Notes: generated by a model from the sequence alone, not told the origin. Numbered from the stretch's first letter, positions 27,716 to 37,353 are shown. The stretch is DNA of 64,000 bases from Aliidiomarina sanyensis (GCF_003987175.1 NZ_PIPM01000002.1:186001-250000); one strand, 5' to 3'. Numbers and translations: made by a program.

Positions 27716-27729
27716 TTGTGGCAGATCAA
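27716..27729 (+). promoter_or_regulatory. Candidate FNR/Anr box upstream of hemN
   Basis: TTGTGGCAGATCAA matches the FNR/Anr consensus TTGAT-N4-ATCAA at 8 of 10 fixed positions. Its centre is 60 bases before the annotated hemN start, so activation from about -41 would place the transcript start near 27764. hemN genes are classic FNR/Anr targets, which supports the call. The site also lies just upstream of the divergent SirB2-like gene. Confidence 0.6.
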
Positions 27730-27782
27730 GGTTTAAATCGGCCCGTTTCGTTACTGTTGCACCCTCTCAATCAGTTTTCTGG

Positions 27783-29204
27783 ATGGCGCACATGTCGGGT
27801 TCTTCTTTTAAGTCAATAAGCTCAATGGCAATGCTTGAAGCCATGCAGCCCGCTTGGGATGACGCCCTCATTCAGCGTTACAATATCCATGGGCCACGCT
27901 ACACATCCTATCCGACTGCATTGGCGCTGTCCCCTGATTTCTCCACCGAGCAGGCAAAACGTGCGTTGCTTAACTCACGGGAGCCCCTTAGCCTCTATAT
28001 TCACATTCCGTTCTGTCATTCGCTCTGTTACTACTGCGGGTGTAATAAGGTGATTACCCGTCACCAAGAAAAAGCAGACGCCTACCTCGATGCATTGATT
28101 GCTGAGATGGCCATGTATGCACCTTACGTTCGCCATCGCACGGTGCAAGCCCTGCATTTAGGAGGTGGAACGCCAACGTTTCTATCCTCAGCACAGTTCA
28201 CACGCTTAATGAACGCGCTCGCGACTCACTTCAATTTTCGCGCTCAAGACTGCCAAGAAGTCAGTATTGAAATTGATCCGCGGGCTTGCACGTTAAGCAA
28301 GCTTGCACACCTACGCGCGTTGGGATTCAACCGAGTGAGCTTTGGGGTGCAAGATTTTGATCACGATGTGCAGATCGCGATAAATCGAGTTCAGACCGAG
28401 GAGCTTGTGCGTAATCTCGTTGAAGCGGCGCAAATTTACGGATTTGAATCAATCAATCTGGACTTGGTATACGGGCTCCCTCATCAAAACCTTGATAGCT
28501 TTCACAAGACCTTGACCAAAGTCATTGCATTGAATCCGGATCGTGTTTCTTTGTTTAGTTACGCCCACCTTCCGAGCCGATTCCCAGCCCAGCGAAAAAT
28601 CAAAGATGAAACCTTACCGGACGGGGCAGAAAAGTTAGCGCTTCTGCGAGCGGGGATTGAATCCTTTACCGGCGCGGGATATCAATTTATCGGGATGGAC
28701 CACTTTGCGCGCCCCGATGATGAACTCGCTGTCGCGCAACGGGATGGCCGGTTACAGCGCAATTTCCAAGGGTATACAACTCACGGATCTGACTGCCTGC
28801 TAGGACTCGGAGTATCATCCATCAGCCAGGTAAATGGCGTTATTTGGCAACATGAAAAATCCGTTACCCCCTACCAAGCGTCCGTGCAATCGGGTACTTT
28901 GCCGGTGGTGAAAGGAATTTCGCTAACCCGCGATGATAGTTTACGTGCCGCGCTGATCGCGCAGCTTATTTGCCACTTCCATCTCCACATTCGCGCTTTT
29001 GAACATGCCTGGCATGTCAACTTTCAAGACTACTTCGCAGAAGCACTGACCCGCCTGCAACCGTTTATCGACGATGGGCTCGTTCGGCTTTCGAAGACCA
29101 GCATCGAAGTCACACCTGCAGGACGCCTCTGGGTCCGCAGCATTTGTGCGTGCTTCGATGCTTATTTAAATGATGGTCAGAGCCGTTATTCAAAAGTTGT
29201 TTAA
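27783..29204 (+). CDS. hemN: Oxygen-independent coproporphyrinogen III oxidase HemN
   Basis: Radical-SAM enzyme that converts coproporphyrinogen III to protoporphyrinogen IX without oxygen in haem synthesis. The iron-sulfur ligands are C78, C82 and C85 in FCHSLCYYCGC, with the extra cysteine C87 typical of HemN. HLGGGTPTFLS is the glycine-rich SAM motif. QRYNIHGPRYTSYPTA near 31 is the HemN N-terminus, which separates it from HemW. The length of 473 residues includes up to 16 extra at the start. Internal ATGs at 27825 and 27831 are alternatives and would give about 457 residues, as in E. coli. It is probably induced at low oxygen via the box at 27716. Confidence 0.95.
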   Translation: MAHMSGSSFKSISSMAMLEAMQPAWDDALIQRYNIHGPRYTSYPTALALSPDFSTEQAKRALLNSREPLSLYIHIPFCHSLCYYCGCNKVITRHQEKADAYLDALIAEMAMYAPYVRHRTVQALHLGGGTPTFLSSAQFTRLMNALATHFNFRAQDCQEVSIEIDPRACTLSKLAHLRALGFNRVSFGVQDFDHDVQIAINRVQTEELVRNLVEAAQIYGFESINLDLVYGLPHQNLDSFHKTLTKVIALNPDRVSLFSYAHLPSRFPAQRKIKDETLPDGAEKLALLRAGIESFTGAGYQFIGMDHFARPDDELAVAQRDGRLQRNFQGYTTHGSDCLLGLGVSSISQVNGVIWQHEKSVTPYQASVQSGTLPVVKGISLTRDDSLRAALIAQLICHFHLHIRAFEHAWHVNFQDYFAEALTRLQPFIDDGLVRLSKTSIEVTPAGRLWVRSICACFDAYLNDGQSRYSKVV

Positions 29205-29214
29205 TCCGCTTCAT

Positions 29215-31005
29215 TCATGGTTGGCAAGCCGCGTCATTGAAGGCATGCCGCTGTTCACCGACAATCAGTACATGGGTACACGGAAGTTCAAGCTGTATAT
29301 CACCGGATTGCAACGCAGTGAGTTCCGCTTCTTGATGAGTAAGCACATAGCCGATGTACTTCCAGCCCACTCCCTGCTCGCGCTCACCAAACACAGTGCA
29401 GCTCGCAAACCCGCGGCTTTGATTATTAACTTCGCAAACTAAGTACCCGGTATCCTCCTGCCCACGCCCTTCTGCATCCATAAACAATGCAAAGTAGAGC
29501 GCAAAACAGGGCTGTTCTTCACAACGAGCGTTGGGTAACCGCTCCTTCATTACTTGTGCCAGCTCTTCGCTCGGAGCAGCCCCAGTAATTCGCGAGACCC
29601 AATCACCACTGCGGTCTGAATCAACCGTGCGGTCGAGACGATGCATCCAGTAAGGGTTATCGGCATCGAGTGCGTGCTGCAACGTTGGGGCAAACTCCGC
29701 GTAATCCGGATCACGAAGCCACTTTCTAAGATATTCCGGTCCGTAACGTCCCGTGTTAAAGCGCAACCAACTGACTTGGTGTTCAAATTCAAGCTGATTC
29801 GGAACGCTCCAATCTATTCGTTCCGCCTGACTGGCTGCAGACATTCGATACACATCTAAGACAGGGGTGTAACTCAATAAAATGAGGGGCATCGCGACAA
29901 GTGCAACCGAGATATTCACTCGAGATAACAGCCACTCTGGAGAGCGTCCACGCCACCAGGTCAGCACCGCATATCCGAGGGTATGCAGGAGAAAAAGCAG
30001 TCCAAAAACACCTAGCCAGTACACGGAGGGTGTTATTCCTTGATCTGAAATTCGCACGATCACAGAAATCAATACAAGAGACGCGAGCAACGGTGCAACC
30101 GTGAGGCCAAAACGGACGATGAGCTGCAGCCACTTTGGATAAGGCAAAGGCTGCTCACCGGTTTGCAGCACTGCATTCAAGAAGACCACCAATAAAACAA
30201 TCATCATTAAGAGAACATTCGTCACCTCCCAATCTACTGGATGCTGGCGTTCCCAGATGAGCGTGACGCCAGTGAACGGAAGTGCAAGTGTGAAAACGAT
30301 TAAGATTCCAGCCAGTACCGGCAGCAGCCATGTCGCCACCATAAATACTAGTCTCCGCGAGGCGTCGATGGCGCGCGGCTGACTACGTCCTATCACCACA
30401 CCTAATCCAAACAGCAGCCCCGTCATCGCTGCGATAAAGAAATCGTGCCCAAACAGGCGTCCGAAGAAGTCAATCTGAATCAGTTCAAAAAGAGCCGCCC
30501 AGAGGACCAAAACGAGCCAGCTCAACAGGGTAAAAAAGACAGCGGTCCACAATACCAGTGCATTTTTCCATGCGAAATGAAACAGCGTCGGATAGTGCCA
30601 ACGAAAGCTTCGGCGCACCAAACGGGACTGAAAGAATGCGGTGGCTATAAAACCAACTAAGAAGATATGCCACGAAAACAATGCAATCGAAGTTGACCGA
30701 GCGAAACCTAATCCCGGCCCCATGACCCAGCTAAAAAAGCCAGCGATCGGCACGATAATCGCGGCCGCTAATGCAAGGTTTTGCCAAAGCAACCGATCAC
30801 GGAGATTCTGCGCAGACAACAAAAAAATAGTGGGCACACTGACCACAAAGATGATCAGCGCCATACGAAACTCAAAACTCGGAATCGCTTCTACTGCATA
30901 CATTGAGAGGACATAAATAACGATGCCCTGCAGTAATGCAACGCTAATCAATACAGTTTGAGAAACGCGGGTGAGCGCCTCGTGGAGGGTATCCTTTTCG
31001 TTCAT
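29215..31005 (-). CDS. DUF4153 polytopic membrane protein
   Basis: A 596-residue inner-membrane protein with about ten to twelve hydrophobic helices in the first 410 residues and a soluble C-terminal domain (about 425-596). The pattern fits DUF4153, whose function is unknown. The C-terminal part includes AERIDWSVPNQLEFEHQVSW and DNPYWMHRLDRTVDSD; it has five cysteines, including a CEEQPC pair, and could be periplasmic. It converges on hemN with an 11-base gap. It stands alone, just downstream of the RND operon terminator, so it has its own transcript. Confidence 0.8.
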   Translation of the reverse strand: MNEKDTLHEALTRVSQTVLISVALLQGIVIYVLSMYAVEAIPSFEFRMALIIFVVSVPTIFLLSAQNLRDRLLWQNLALAAAIIVPIAGFFSWVMGPGLGFARSTSIALFSWHIFLVGFIATAFFQSRLVRRSFRWHYPTLFHFAWKNALVLWTAVFFTLLSWLVLVLWAALFELIQIDFFGRLFGHDFFIAAMTGLLFGLGVVIGRSQPRAIDASRRLVFMVATWLLPVLAGILIVFTLALPFTGVTLIWERQHPVDWEVTNVLLMMIVLLVVFLNAVLQTGEQPLPYPKWLQLIVRFGLTVAPLLASLVLISVIVRISDQGITPSVYWLGVFGLLFLLHTLGYAVLTWWRGRSPEWLLSRVNISVALVAMPLILLSYTPVLDVYRMSAASQAERIDWSVPNQLEFEHQVSWLRFNTGRYGPEYLRKWLRDPDYAEFAPTLQHALDADNPYWMHRLDRTVDSDRSGDWVSRITGAAPSEELAQVMKERLPNARCEEQPCFALYFALFMDAEGRGQEDTGYLVCEVNNQSRGFASCTVFGEREQGVGWKYIGYVLTHQEAELTALQSGDIQLELPCTHVLIVGEQRHAFNDAACQP

Positions 31006-31128
31006 TTCAAAATCTTCCGTGAGAGATATTCAGCTCTTACCCTACCCCATTTTTCGCAACGGAGAAAGCGGGTTTTATGCTCTCACACATGTTGGGACAG
31101 GCGCTTCCGGGCGGAGGGAGAAATGCAT

Positions 31129-31153
31129 AAAAAAAGCCCGGAAAACCGGGCTT
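31129..31153 (-). terminator. Intrinsic terminator of the ArsR-RND operon
   Basis: AAGCCCGG (31134-31141), a 4-base loop and CCGGGCTT (31146-31153) form an 8-bp stem. On the minus strand it is followed by a run of seven T. It lies 17 bases after the adaptor stop, a textbook Rho-independent terminator. Confidence 0.92.
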
Positions 31154-31169
31154 CAAGAAGTTGCGGAAA

Positions 31170-32234
31170 TCACCGCTGGGGGAGTACGTTTTCTCTCGGG
31201 TGGAGGCCCGCGGCGATTTCAACCCATAAGCGATCATCAATGCTGTGGGTATCACCAAGTCGGACAATACGCCGCTCGGGGCCTGCTGGGGTATTCACCT
31301 GAATAAAGTCGAGTTGACCTCGGTGGGTCACCCAATCGCTTGGAACGAGGAGTGCTTGGCGCTCACCAACTGTGACGGTGACCTTCCCAAACATCCCCGG
31401 GTAAAGTTGAGCGTCGGTATCGAGGACTAACCGAACAATAAAGCTGCGAGAGGCGGTATCTGCTGCAGGTTCAATTTCCACCACCTGTCCCGTAATGACC
31501 GTCTCTAACACATCCAAATTGACTTTCAATGTGTCGCCAATCGAAAGGACACCGAGCGCGGACTCGCTCACGGCTGCTTCGAGGCGCAGGGTTTGCGGAT
31601 CATAGAGGCTAATCAGTTGCATGCCAGGAGTTGCCGTATCACCCGTAAATACCGAGCGACGGCTCACTACACCAGAAAATGGCGCAACAATCATACTGAA
31701 CCCTTCACTCGTGCGCGCTTCGGATAAGGCTTCGCGTGCTCGATTAAACTCAGCCTCTGCTGAGTCCCGTTGTGCACGGACTTCGTCAAGGCGTGCCTCC
31801 GGAAGTAAACCTTGGGACACCAGTTGCTCACTGCGTTGGAAGTTCAAACGTGCTTCATTTACCCGCGCCTGCGCTGACGCAAGTGCCTGTTCTTGCTGAC
31901 GAACACGCGCACTTAAATCGTCGCTTTCGAGACGCAGTAATACATCCCCTGCTTCGACACGATCGCCGGCATCCACAAGCACCTCAGCAACACGTGCGGT
32001 AATCCGCGCTGACAAATTAGCTTGTTGCCGAGCCTGGAGACTACCGCTAAACATGCGCCGCTCTGGAACCACAGTCCAATCAATGGTTTGGCCACCTGCT
32101 TGTGGCGTTCCTGCAGTGTGCTTAGCTTCGGTCGATACTTTGCCAACAAAACCCCCAGCCAGCCAAACAAAAACCAGTACCAAGCCGAGCGCAGCACCGA
32201 GGATTCCAAGTAGCTTTTTACGATTCATGTGCAT
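31170..32234 (-). CDS. RND efflux periplasmic adaptor subunit
   Basis: A 354-residue membrane-fusion protein. It has an N-terminal anchor (about 7-28), then the barrel-sandwich hybrid split by a helical hairpin (VRQQEQALASAQARVNEARL and following, about 100-165), then beta-barrel and membrane-proximal domains. GDRVEAGDVLLRLESDDL and DAQLYPGMFGKVTV are typical of HlyD/AcrA-like adaptors. AGGAG lies 4 bases before the first ATG; an ATG two codons later is equally possible. It is the last gene of the operon, directly after its permease. No outer-membrane channel gene is in the operon, so a TolC encoded elsewhere must serve. Confidence 0.92.
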   Translation of the reverse strand: MHMNRKKLLGILGAALGLVLVFVWLAGGFVGKVSTEAKHTAGTPQAGGQTIDWTVVPERRMFSGSLQARQQANLSARITARVAEVLVDAGDRVEAGDVLLRLESDDLSARVRQQEQALASAQARVNEARLNFQRSEQLVSQGLLPEARLDEVRAQRDSAEAEFNRAREALSEARTSEGFSMIVAPFSGVVSRRSVFTGDTATPGMQLISLYDPQTLRLEAAVSESALGVLSIGDTLKVNLDVLETVITGQVVEIEPAADTASRSFIVRLVLDTDAQLYPGMFGKVTVTVGERQALLVPSDWVTHRGQLDFIQVNTPAGPERRIVRLGDTHSIDDRLWVEIAAGLHPRENVLPQR

Positions 32235-35200
32235 TTACTCCTGTTCCGGACGCGGCAAGCCGTGCCCTTCTGTATTCTGATACATCATGTGGTACACCAC
32301 GGGCACGACCAGCAAGGTGAAGAGTGTTGATGCGGTGATGCCGAAAATAATCGCCCAAGCCAGTCCATTGAAGATTGGGTCGAGGGTGATCACGATATTT
32401 GCCAACATGGTGGTTCCCGCAGTCAACAAAATTGGCCGTGTCCGCGCTGCGCCAGCGTCGAACAACGCCTCTTTTAAGGTGCACGGAGTTTGCAAGCGCT
32501 GCTGAATAAACTCGATTAGAATGAGCGCGTTGCGGACCACAATGCCGGCCAGTGCAATCATCCCGATCATCGCGGTTGCGGTAAATAGCGTCGGATTTGG
32601 ATACCCTGCGATATCCGCAGCAAACAAATTTAGGAACCAGAAACCGGGCATGATGCCGATAATCGTAAGAGGAATAGAGAGCATCATAATCCCAGAAACG
32701 GCCTTGAGTCCGGTTTGCAAGACCATCACAACATACACACCGAGCAATGCGACACCATAGGCAATTCCAAGGTCGCGGAATACATCAAGCGTGATCTTCC
32801 ATTCACCCTCACCGCTCCAGACCACTTGAATGTTGTCTTCGACTGACCAACCAAGCCCAGCACCATTGTTGAAGTAATGTCGGCGCCATTGCGGCACATA
32901 TTGATTTGCGTCCGAATTTTGGTCGACCATCACATCTGCAACCACATCCGCTGGCACGCGGCCAACTGACTCCGCATAAACATACGCCACAGGACGCAGG
33001 TTTTTGTGAAAAATGGGTCGGTCCACCGTTTGCTCGGTGAAACGCCCCAGTTCTGCCAACGGAACCAATGGGGCCGGCGCATCCACTAAACCCGCGCCTT
33101 GCTGTTGCCGCGCAACGCCGGGTTGGCCTCGCACGTAAAGGGACAGCAGATGATCTGGATTATCGCGAGCACCCCGTGGCAAGCGAACCTCAATTGGCAG
33201 TGGGTTGATTTCCGTGGCTAACTGCAAATGATCAACCACCCGTCCTGAGAGTGCGGCATGAATGGTTGTTTGAATGTCCTGTGTCGAAATGCCGGATAGT
33301 GCCGCTTTCTCGCGATCCACTTCAAAACGCCATACCCGGTAATCGGCTGGAACCGAAGTATCCACTTCACGCACAGAATCCTCCCGCGCGAGGCGTTCGG
33401 CAACGACGTGCGCAGCCGTCTCGAGTTCATTGTACGCAGTGCCCGGCGTGCCATAGATTTCAGCAACCACGGTGGCCAGCACCGGTGGGCCCGGCGGGAC
33501 CTGTACGATCTTCACTTGTGCACCGAGTGCCTCGGCGATCTCCGTGATGGCATCCCGTTCCCGGGTGGCAATTTCGTTCGATTGCATGGTCCGCCGATGT
33601 TTATCGGCGAGCACAACACGAACTTCTCCATGCCAAGGCTCGCCACGACGGAAATAATGACGCACCATGCCATTGAAATCCATTGGGGAAGCCAATCCCG
33701 CAAACGTTGCGACGGCTTCTACTTCCGGAACCCCTTGCATATATTGCGCGAGGCGTTGGACAACTTGTTGGGTCTCCTCCAAAGCGCGGCCTTCCGGTAG
33801 GTCTACAACCAACTGGAATTCATTTTTGTTGTCATGGGGGAGTAGTTTCAATGGAACTAACCGCAACGCAGGCAATGCAGCCGCGATTACAAATAGCCCC
33901 ACGATACCCCAAATAAAAAGTTTGCTGCGCTTATCGGTTGCTAAAATTGGCTCGAGTAACGCTCGGTAACCACGATACAGCAATGTTTGAGACGGATCAT
34001 AAAGCCCCTGCTCGCGCGCTGTCCCCATGATTTTCCAAGCAAGCCAAGGCGTGATTAGAAAGGCTGTGAGCGTGGAAAAGAGAACGCTCACCGGGACGTT
34101 GAATGCCATCGGCCCCATGTAAGGCCCCATCATTCCGGTGATGAAAAACATCGGGGTAAAGACAATAACGATTGCCAGCGTCGACATTAATAGCGCGCTG
34201 CGGATTTCGCTCATCGCACCGACAATTCGGTCTTTTACCGATCCCTCTCCGTTTTGCATGTGGCGGTCGATATTATCAATCGCTGCAATCGGGTCATCGA
34301 CAATTAAGCCTAAGGCTAAAATCAAGGCGAAAAGCGTGACGCGGTTAATGGTGTAGCCAAACATCAGATCGAGCCCAAGTGTCATTCCATAGGCAATGGG
34401 AATTGCGATGGCGACCACCAATGCGGCCCGCCAGCTCAAGAACAGGCCAACAAAAACCACAACCACGAGGACCGCCACAGCCAAGCTACTGACCAATTCT
34501 TTTACTTTGTCGTCTGCGGTCTCACCATAATTACGAATGACGGCAAGATCCACACCGCTCGGCAATCCATCGCCACGGAGCGATTCGAGGACGGCTAGCG
34601 TGTCATCTGCCACCCGAACGGCGTTGGCACCCCGTTGCTTGCCGACGGCAATAAAAACGGCCGGCAACCCATCTGTTGCATCTTTTGGATAGTAGAAGGT
34701 GTGTGTATCCGCTTGGGCTGACGAATCAGAGATAGTTGCAACGTCGCGCAAATAGACAGGTTTTCCATTCACAACGTTAACCACAGCATCACCGAGTTCG
34801 CGCGCTGATTGAAAGAAAGCCCCTGCCTCAATTTCAATCACTTCCCCTGCTTGATGTAAACGCCCGACACGCTGTTGTCGATTTCCTGCGCCAATGGCTC
34901 GTTCGATATCGGCCACAGTGGTTTGATGCGCAGCCAGATTCACGCTATCCAGTGAAATCTCAATGACCCGTGGCTGACCACCGTAGACATCAACACGATT
35001 CGTCCGCGGGACTGACTTCAACTGTTGGGTTGCTTGCTCAGCAATACGGCGTAACTCATAGGCCCCGATTTGATCAGGATGGGTGCTGTAGAGCGCTGCC
35101 ACCACAATCGGAACATCATCAATTTCAACCGGTTTAACCCACCAGTTGGTGACCGCTTGTGGAATCTCATCTTCATGGGAAAACAGCTTGTTGTAGAGCT

Positions 35201-35522
35201 TTACCAGCGACTCCTCGCGATCTTCACCCACGTAAAAGCGCACCGTCACCAAGGCATGATCACGATTCGATTGGGAGTATACATATTCCACGCCATCAAT
35301 CTGACTGACGACGCGCTCTAAAGGCTCGGTGACTTGCGTTGCAATTTGACGTGCGGAAAGTCCTGGCGCTTCGACCACAATATCCGCCATCGGCACGACA
35401 ATCTGAGGATCTTCTTCCCGTGGTGTGAGCCACAATGCGACCGCACCAAATAAAATAGCAAAGCCAATGAAAATTGGCGGGAAGGTGCTATTCAAAAACC
35501 AGCGAATGACGCCACCCTTCAT
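32235..35522 (-). CDS. RND efflux permease, AcrB/HAE-1-like
   Basis: A 1,095-residue proton-driven export pump with twelve expected helices and two large periplasmic loops. The start at 35522 is preceded by AAGGAG 8 bases upstream and gives the usual short N-terminus MKGGVIRWFLN; the longer frame to 35567 is not supported. In helix 4 GLIVDDPIAAIDN keeps the paired aspartates of the proton relay. The N-terminal PREEDPQIVVPMADIVVEAP is typical of the branch found next to ArsR regulators and DUF2892 proteins. The substrate is unknown; the regulator suggests sulfur stress or a toxic compound rather than a metal. Confidence 0.93.
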   Translation of the reverse strand: MKGGVIRWFLNSTFPPIFIGFAILFGAVALWLTPREEDPQIVVPMADIVVEAPGLSARQIATQVTEPLERVVSQIDGVEYVYSQSNRDHALVTVRFYVGEDREESLVKLYNKLFSHEDEIPQAVTNWWVKPVEIDDVPIVVAALYSTHPDQIGAYELRRIAEQATQQLKSVPRTNRVDVYGGQPRVIEISLDSVNLAAHQTTVADIERAIGAGNRQQRVGRLHQAGEVIEIEAGAFFQSARELGDAVVNVVNGKPVYLRDVATISDSSAQADTHTFYYPKDATDGLPAVFIAVGKQRGANAVRVADDTLAVLESLRGDGLPSGVDLAVIRNYGETADDKVKELVSSLAVAVLVVVVFVGLFLSWRAALVVAIAIPIAYGMTLGLDLMFGYTINRVTLFALILALGLIVDDPIAAIDNIDRHMQNGEGSVKDRIVGAMSEIRSALLMSTLAIVIVFTPMFFITGMMGPYMGPMAFNVPVSVLFSTLTAFLITPWLAWKIMGTAREQGLYDPSQTLLYRGYRALLEPILATDKRSKLFIWGIVGLFVIAAALPALRLVPLKLLPHDNKNEFQLVVDLPEGRALEETQQVVQRLAQYMQGVPEVEAVATFAGLASPMDFNGMVRHYFRRGEPWHGEVRVVLADKHRRTMQSNEIATRERDAITEIAEALGAQVKIVQVPPGPPVLATVVAEIYGTPGTAYNELETAAHVVAERLAREDSVREVDTSVPADYRVWRFEVDREKAALSGISTQDIQTTIHAALSGRVVDHLQLATEINPLPIEVRLPRGARDNPDHLLSLYVRGQPGVARQQQGAGLVDAPAPLVPLAELGRFTEQTVDRPIFHKNLRPVAYVYAESVGRVPADVVADVMVDQNSDANQYVPQWRRHYFNNGAGLGWSVEDNIQVVWSGEGEWKITLDVFRDLGIAYGVALLGVYVVMVLQTGLKAVSGIMMLSIPLTIIGIMPGFWFLNLFAADIAGYPNPTLFTATAMIGMIALAGIVVRNALILIEFIQQRLQTPCTLKEALFDAGAARTRPILLTAGTTMLANIVITLDPIFNGLAWAIIFGITASTLFTLLVVPVVYHMMYQNTEGHGLPRPEQE

Positions 35523-35609
35523 CCTCAACTCCTTGCAAAACGTCCTCAGGCCAGCGAGTTTATCCACCGATAGCCTGCGTTGCGTGAATATGTTTAGCTA
35601 GTTTGGATC

Positions 35610-35813
35610 TTATTTAAAAGCGTGACCCGGCTTTAAACCGACGGCTTTGAGGATCTTTGCCAACGGACAAAATCCGGTAAAAGCGGCTTGAAACATGTTC
35701 AAACCGACGAACGCAGTCAACAGCAACCAGTATGGGCTGACCGTCCATGCAAGTAGCGCAGACAGGAGGACCACAAAACCGGCAAAAGCGAACACAAAGC
35801 GATCAATGTTCAT
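35610..35813 (-). CDS. DUF2892 small inner-membrane protein
   Basis: A 67-residue protein with two membrane helices (about 7-25 and 29-46) and the conserved end [15 protein letters not shown], which marks DUF2892 (the same module forms the tail of the E. coli rhodanese YgaP). The cysteine in GFCPL is the likely reactive residue; such proteins are linked to sulfide or persulfide handling. GAGGAG lies upstream of the ATG. It lies between the ArsR regulator and the RND genes, all on one strand. Confidence 0.88.
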   Translation of the reverse strand: MNIDRFVFAFAGFVVLLSALLAWTVSPYWLLLTAFVGLNMFQAAFTGFCPLAKILKAVGLKPGHAFK

Positions 35814-35909
35814 GAGTATAGACTCCTCAATAAATTAAATATTACGAATTTATGGTTTATTGTTGCTAAAAAGAGGCGCTCCAGCGCCCCTCTCAACTTC
35901 ATCTGCACA

Positions 35910-36212
35910 TCACTTGCAGTAAATTGCGTACAAGGTCTCCAACATCTGCAATGCGTTACGGTTTTCAACGCGGTACCAGACGGTGGTACCTGCTTTTCGA
36001 AACGTGACAATACCTTGCTCGCGCAATTTCGCCAGGTGTTGCGAAAGCGAAGACTGAGACAATCCCACGCGCGCTTCAAGCTCACCGACCGAAAGCTCGC
36101 CATCAACTAAGTGACAGAGAATCATCAAGCGATGGCTGTTGGCCAAGGACTTGAGGAGCGCCTCTGCGGAACTCGCATTCTTTTGCATGTCTTCGATCGA
36201 TATCTGAATCAT
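35910..36212 (-). CDS. ArsR-family regulator with BigR/YgaV-type cysteine pair
   Basis: A 100-residue winged-helix repressor. The DNA-binding helix is in LSVGELEARVGLSQSSLSQH (about 40-59). Two cysteines stand exactly where BigR, YgaV and SqrR carry theirs: C33 in MILCHL and C99 at the extreme C-terminus (YAIYCK). In those proteins the pair forms a disulfide or polysulfide bridge on sensing sulfide/persulfide and releases DNA. No metal-binding ELCVCDL motif is present, so metal sensing is unlikely. A palindrome (36221-36242) directly upstream is the likely operator. Downstream genes are DUF2892 and the RND pump, presumably its targets. Confidence 0.88.
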   Translation of the reverse strand: MIQISIEDMQKNASSAEALLKSLANSHRLMILCHLVDGELSVGELEARVGLSQSSLSQHLAKLREQGIVTFRKAGTTVWYRVENRNALQMLETLYAIYCK

Positions 36213-36220
36213 AAGGTTAT

Positions 36221-36242
36221 TATATTAGAATAATCTAATTTA
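36221..36242 (-). promoter_or_regulatory. Probable operator of the ArsR/BigR-like regulator
   Basis: ATTAGA-ATAA-TCTAAT (36224-36239) is a perfect 6+6 palindrome, extended by two more matching bases on each side after one mismatch. It begins 8 bases upstream of the regulator start codon and is AT-rich, as operators of BigR-type repressors are. Binding here would block the regulator's own promoter. Confidence 0.65.
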
Positions 36243-36333
36243 TCAAGAGTTAATTTAATGTATTATAGAATAACATCCAGCAGACTACAATGAGCCGTTG
36301 TAGAACGCAATGAAAGCAAGCGATTTTTACAGT

Positions 36334-37353
36334 TCAGCTTTCCATCCCCATTGAGATGACGAACGGATCATGTGCTTGTCTTTCAATAAAGTCTGCCTTC
36401 GAGCGTATCCCCTGCCAGCCAATTTGTATCAGCGCTTGGGCGACCGCTCCCCCCATGGTATTCCCTGGGCCGGTCAATACAATCTGATCCGGTGCGAATT
36501 CTTTGACTGCCGTAATGACCGCACGCGTGAAGTCATAGGTTTCACACACTTGATGCACCAAGGTGTAATCTCGCAACCTCCCGACGTCCGTTCCGAGAGG
36601 TTGCCAAACCTTTCCTCGGCCATCAATGAGTGGAATCGCGGGTGTCGTAAAGAACGCCGGACTAAAACGCTGAAGTGCGCGTTCACTAGCAGGCTGCATC
36701 AAGGACGTGTGAAATGCACTGTGACCGGGCAAAACAAAGGGGTAACGTTCATCTGCCGGAGGAAGTGACTGTATCCCATGTTGAATGGCTGTATCTGGGC
36801 CCGCAAGCACCTGATAACCACCAAAGCAAATCGAACGCTGCAGCCGAAGCTTTGGATCAGGATGGGTAAGCAACGCTTGAATATGTGACTGCCGCGTCGA
36901 GTCTTGACGCCAGTTTACGTCCACTTCGGGATAAATCAGTTGCCCACCAAGCTTCGCTCCACTCGTGAGCGCGGCCATTTCACTGACTAACGTGAATCCT
37001 CGTTCAGCATCCAATGCACCTGCGCAGGCAAGCGCAATATACCAGCCCATGGAATTGCCCGACACGGCGACAATATCCATCTCATCGGTGTCCAGTGAAA
37101 GGAAGTCCGCATAGGCGCACGCATAGATTAGTGGCGCTGCATTGGTTGCCGCAAGATGTACTTTACTCTGAAATGCTTGCATCTGATCGAGCTGTGAAAT
37201 GCTTGGCTGATCGGCGGCTCGCAATGTGTCAAAGCGAGAAATTAATGGTTGTTGGTTCGGATGTCTGCGCTGTAAATAACCTAACTCGGGGCGATTATAG
37301 GTCCCCCGTCCCGGGTTAAAGACAACCACTCGTTTACGCGTTGCAGTATCCAT
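36334..37353 (-). CDS. FabD-like acyl (malonyl) transferase, stand-alone
   Basis: A 339-residue protein of the acyl-transferase fold used by malonyl-CoA:ACP transacylases. The nucleophile is S101 in SGNSMGW and the catalytic histidine H215 in PGHSAFHTSLM. The start shares bases with the stop of the E1 gene (TAATG), so the two are coupled. It is unlikely to be the housekeeping FabD: no fab genes are nearby, the N-terminal motif is FNPGRGTYNRPELG rather than the usual FPGQGSQ, and its partners are a 2-oxoacid dehydrogenase and an acyl-CoA dehydrogenase. It may be a related acyl-CoA hydrolase or transferase. Confidence 0.72.
   Translation of the reverse strand: MDTATRKRVVVFNPGRGTYNRPELGYLQRRHPNQQPLISRFDTLRAADQPSISQLDQMQAFQSKVHLAATNAAPLIYACAYADFLSLDTDEMDIVAVSGNSMGWYIALACAGALDAERGFTLVSEMAALTSGAKLGGQLIYPEVDVNWRQDSTRQSHIQALLTHPDPKLRLQRSICFGGYQVLAGPDTAIQHGIQSLPPADERYPFVLPGHSAFHTSLMQPASERALQRFSPAFFTTPAIPLIDGRGKVWQPLGTDVGRLRDYTLVHQVCETYDFTRAVITAVKEFAPDQIVLTGPGNTMGGAVAQALIQIGWQGIRSKADFIERQAHDPFVISMGMES

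Noticed and set aside
35810-36106. 98-codon minus-strand frame overlapping the ArsR gene
   Set aside because: Out of frame with the clearly conserved ArsR protein; a shadow.
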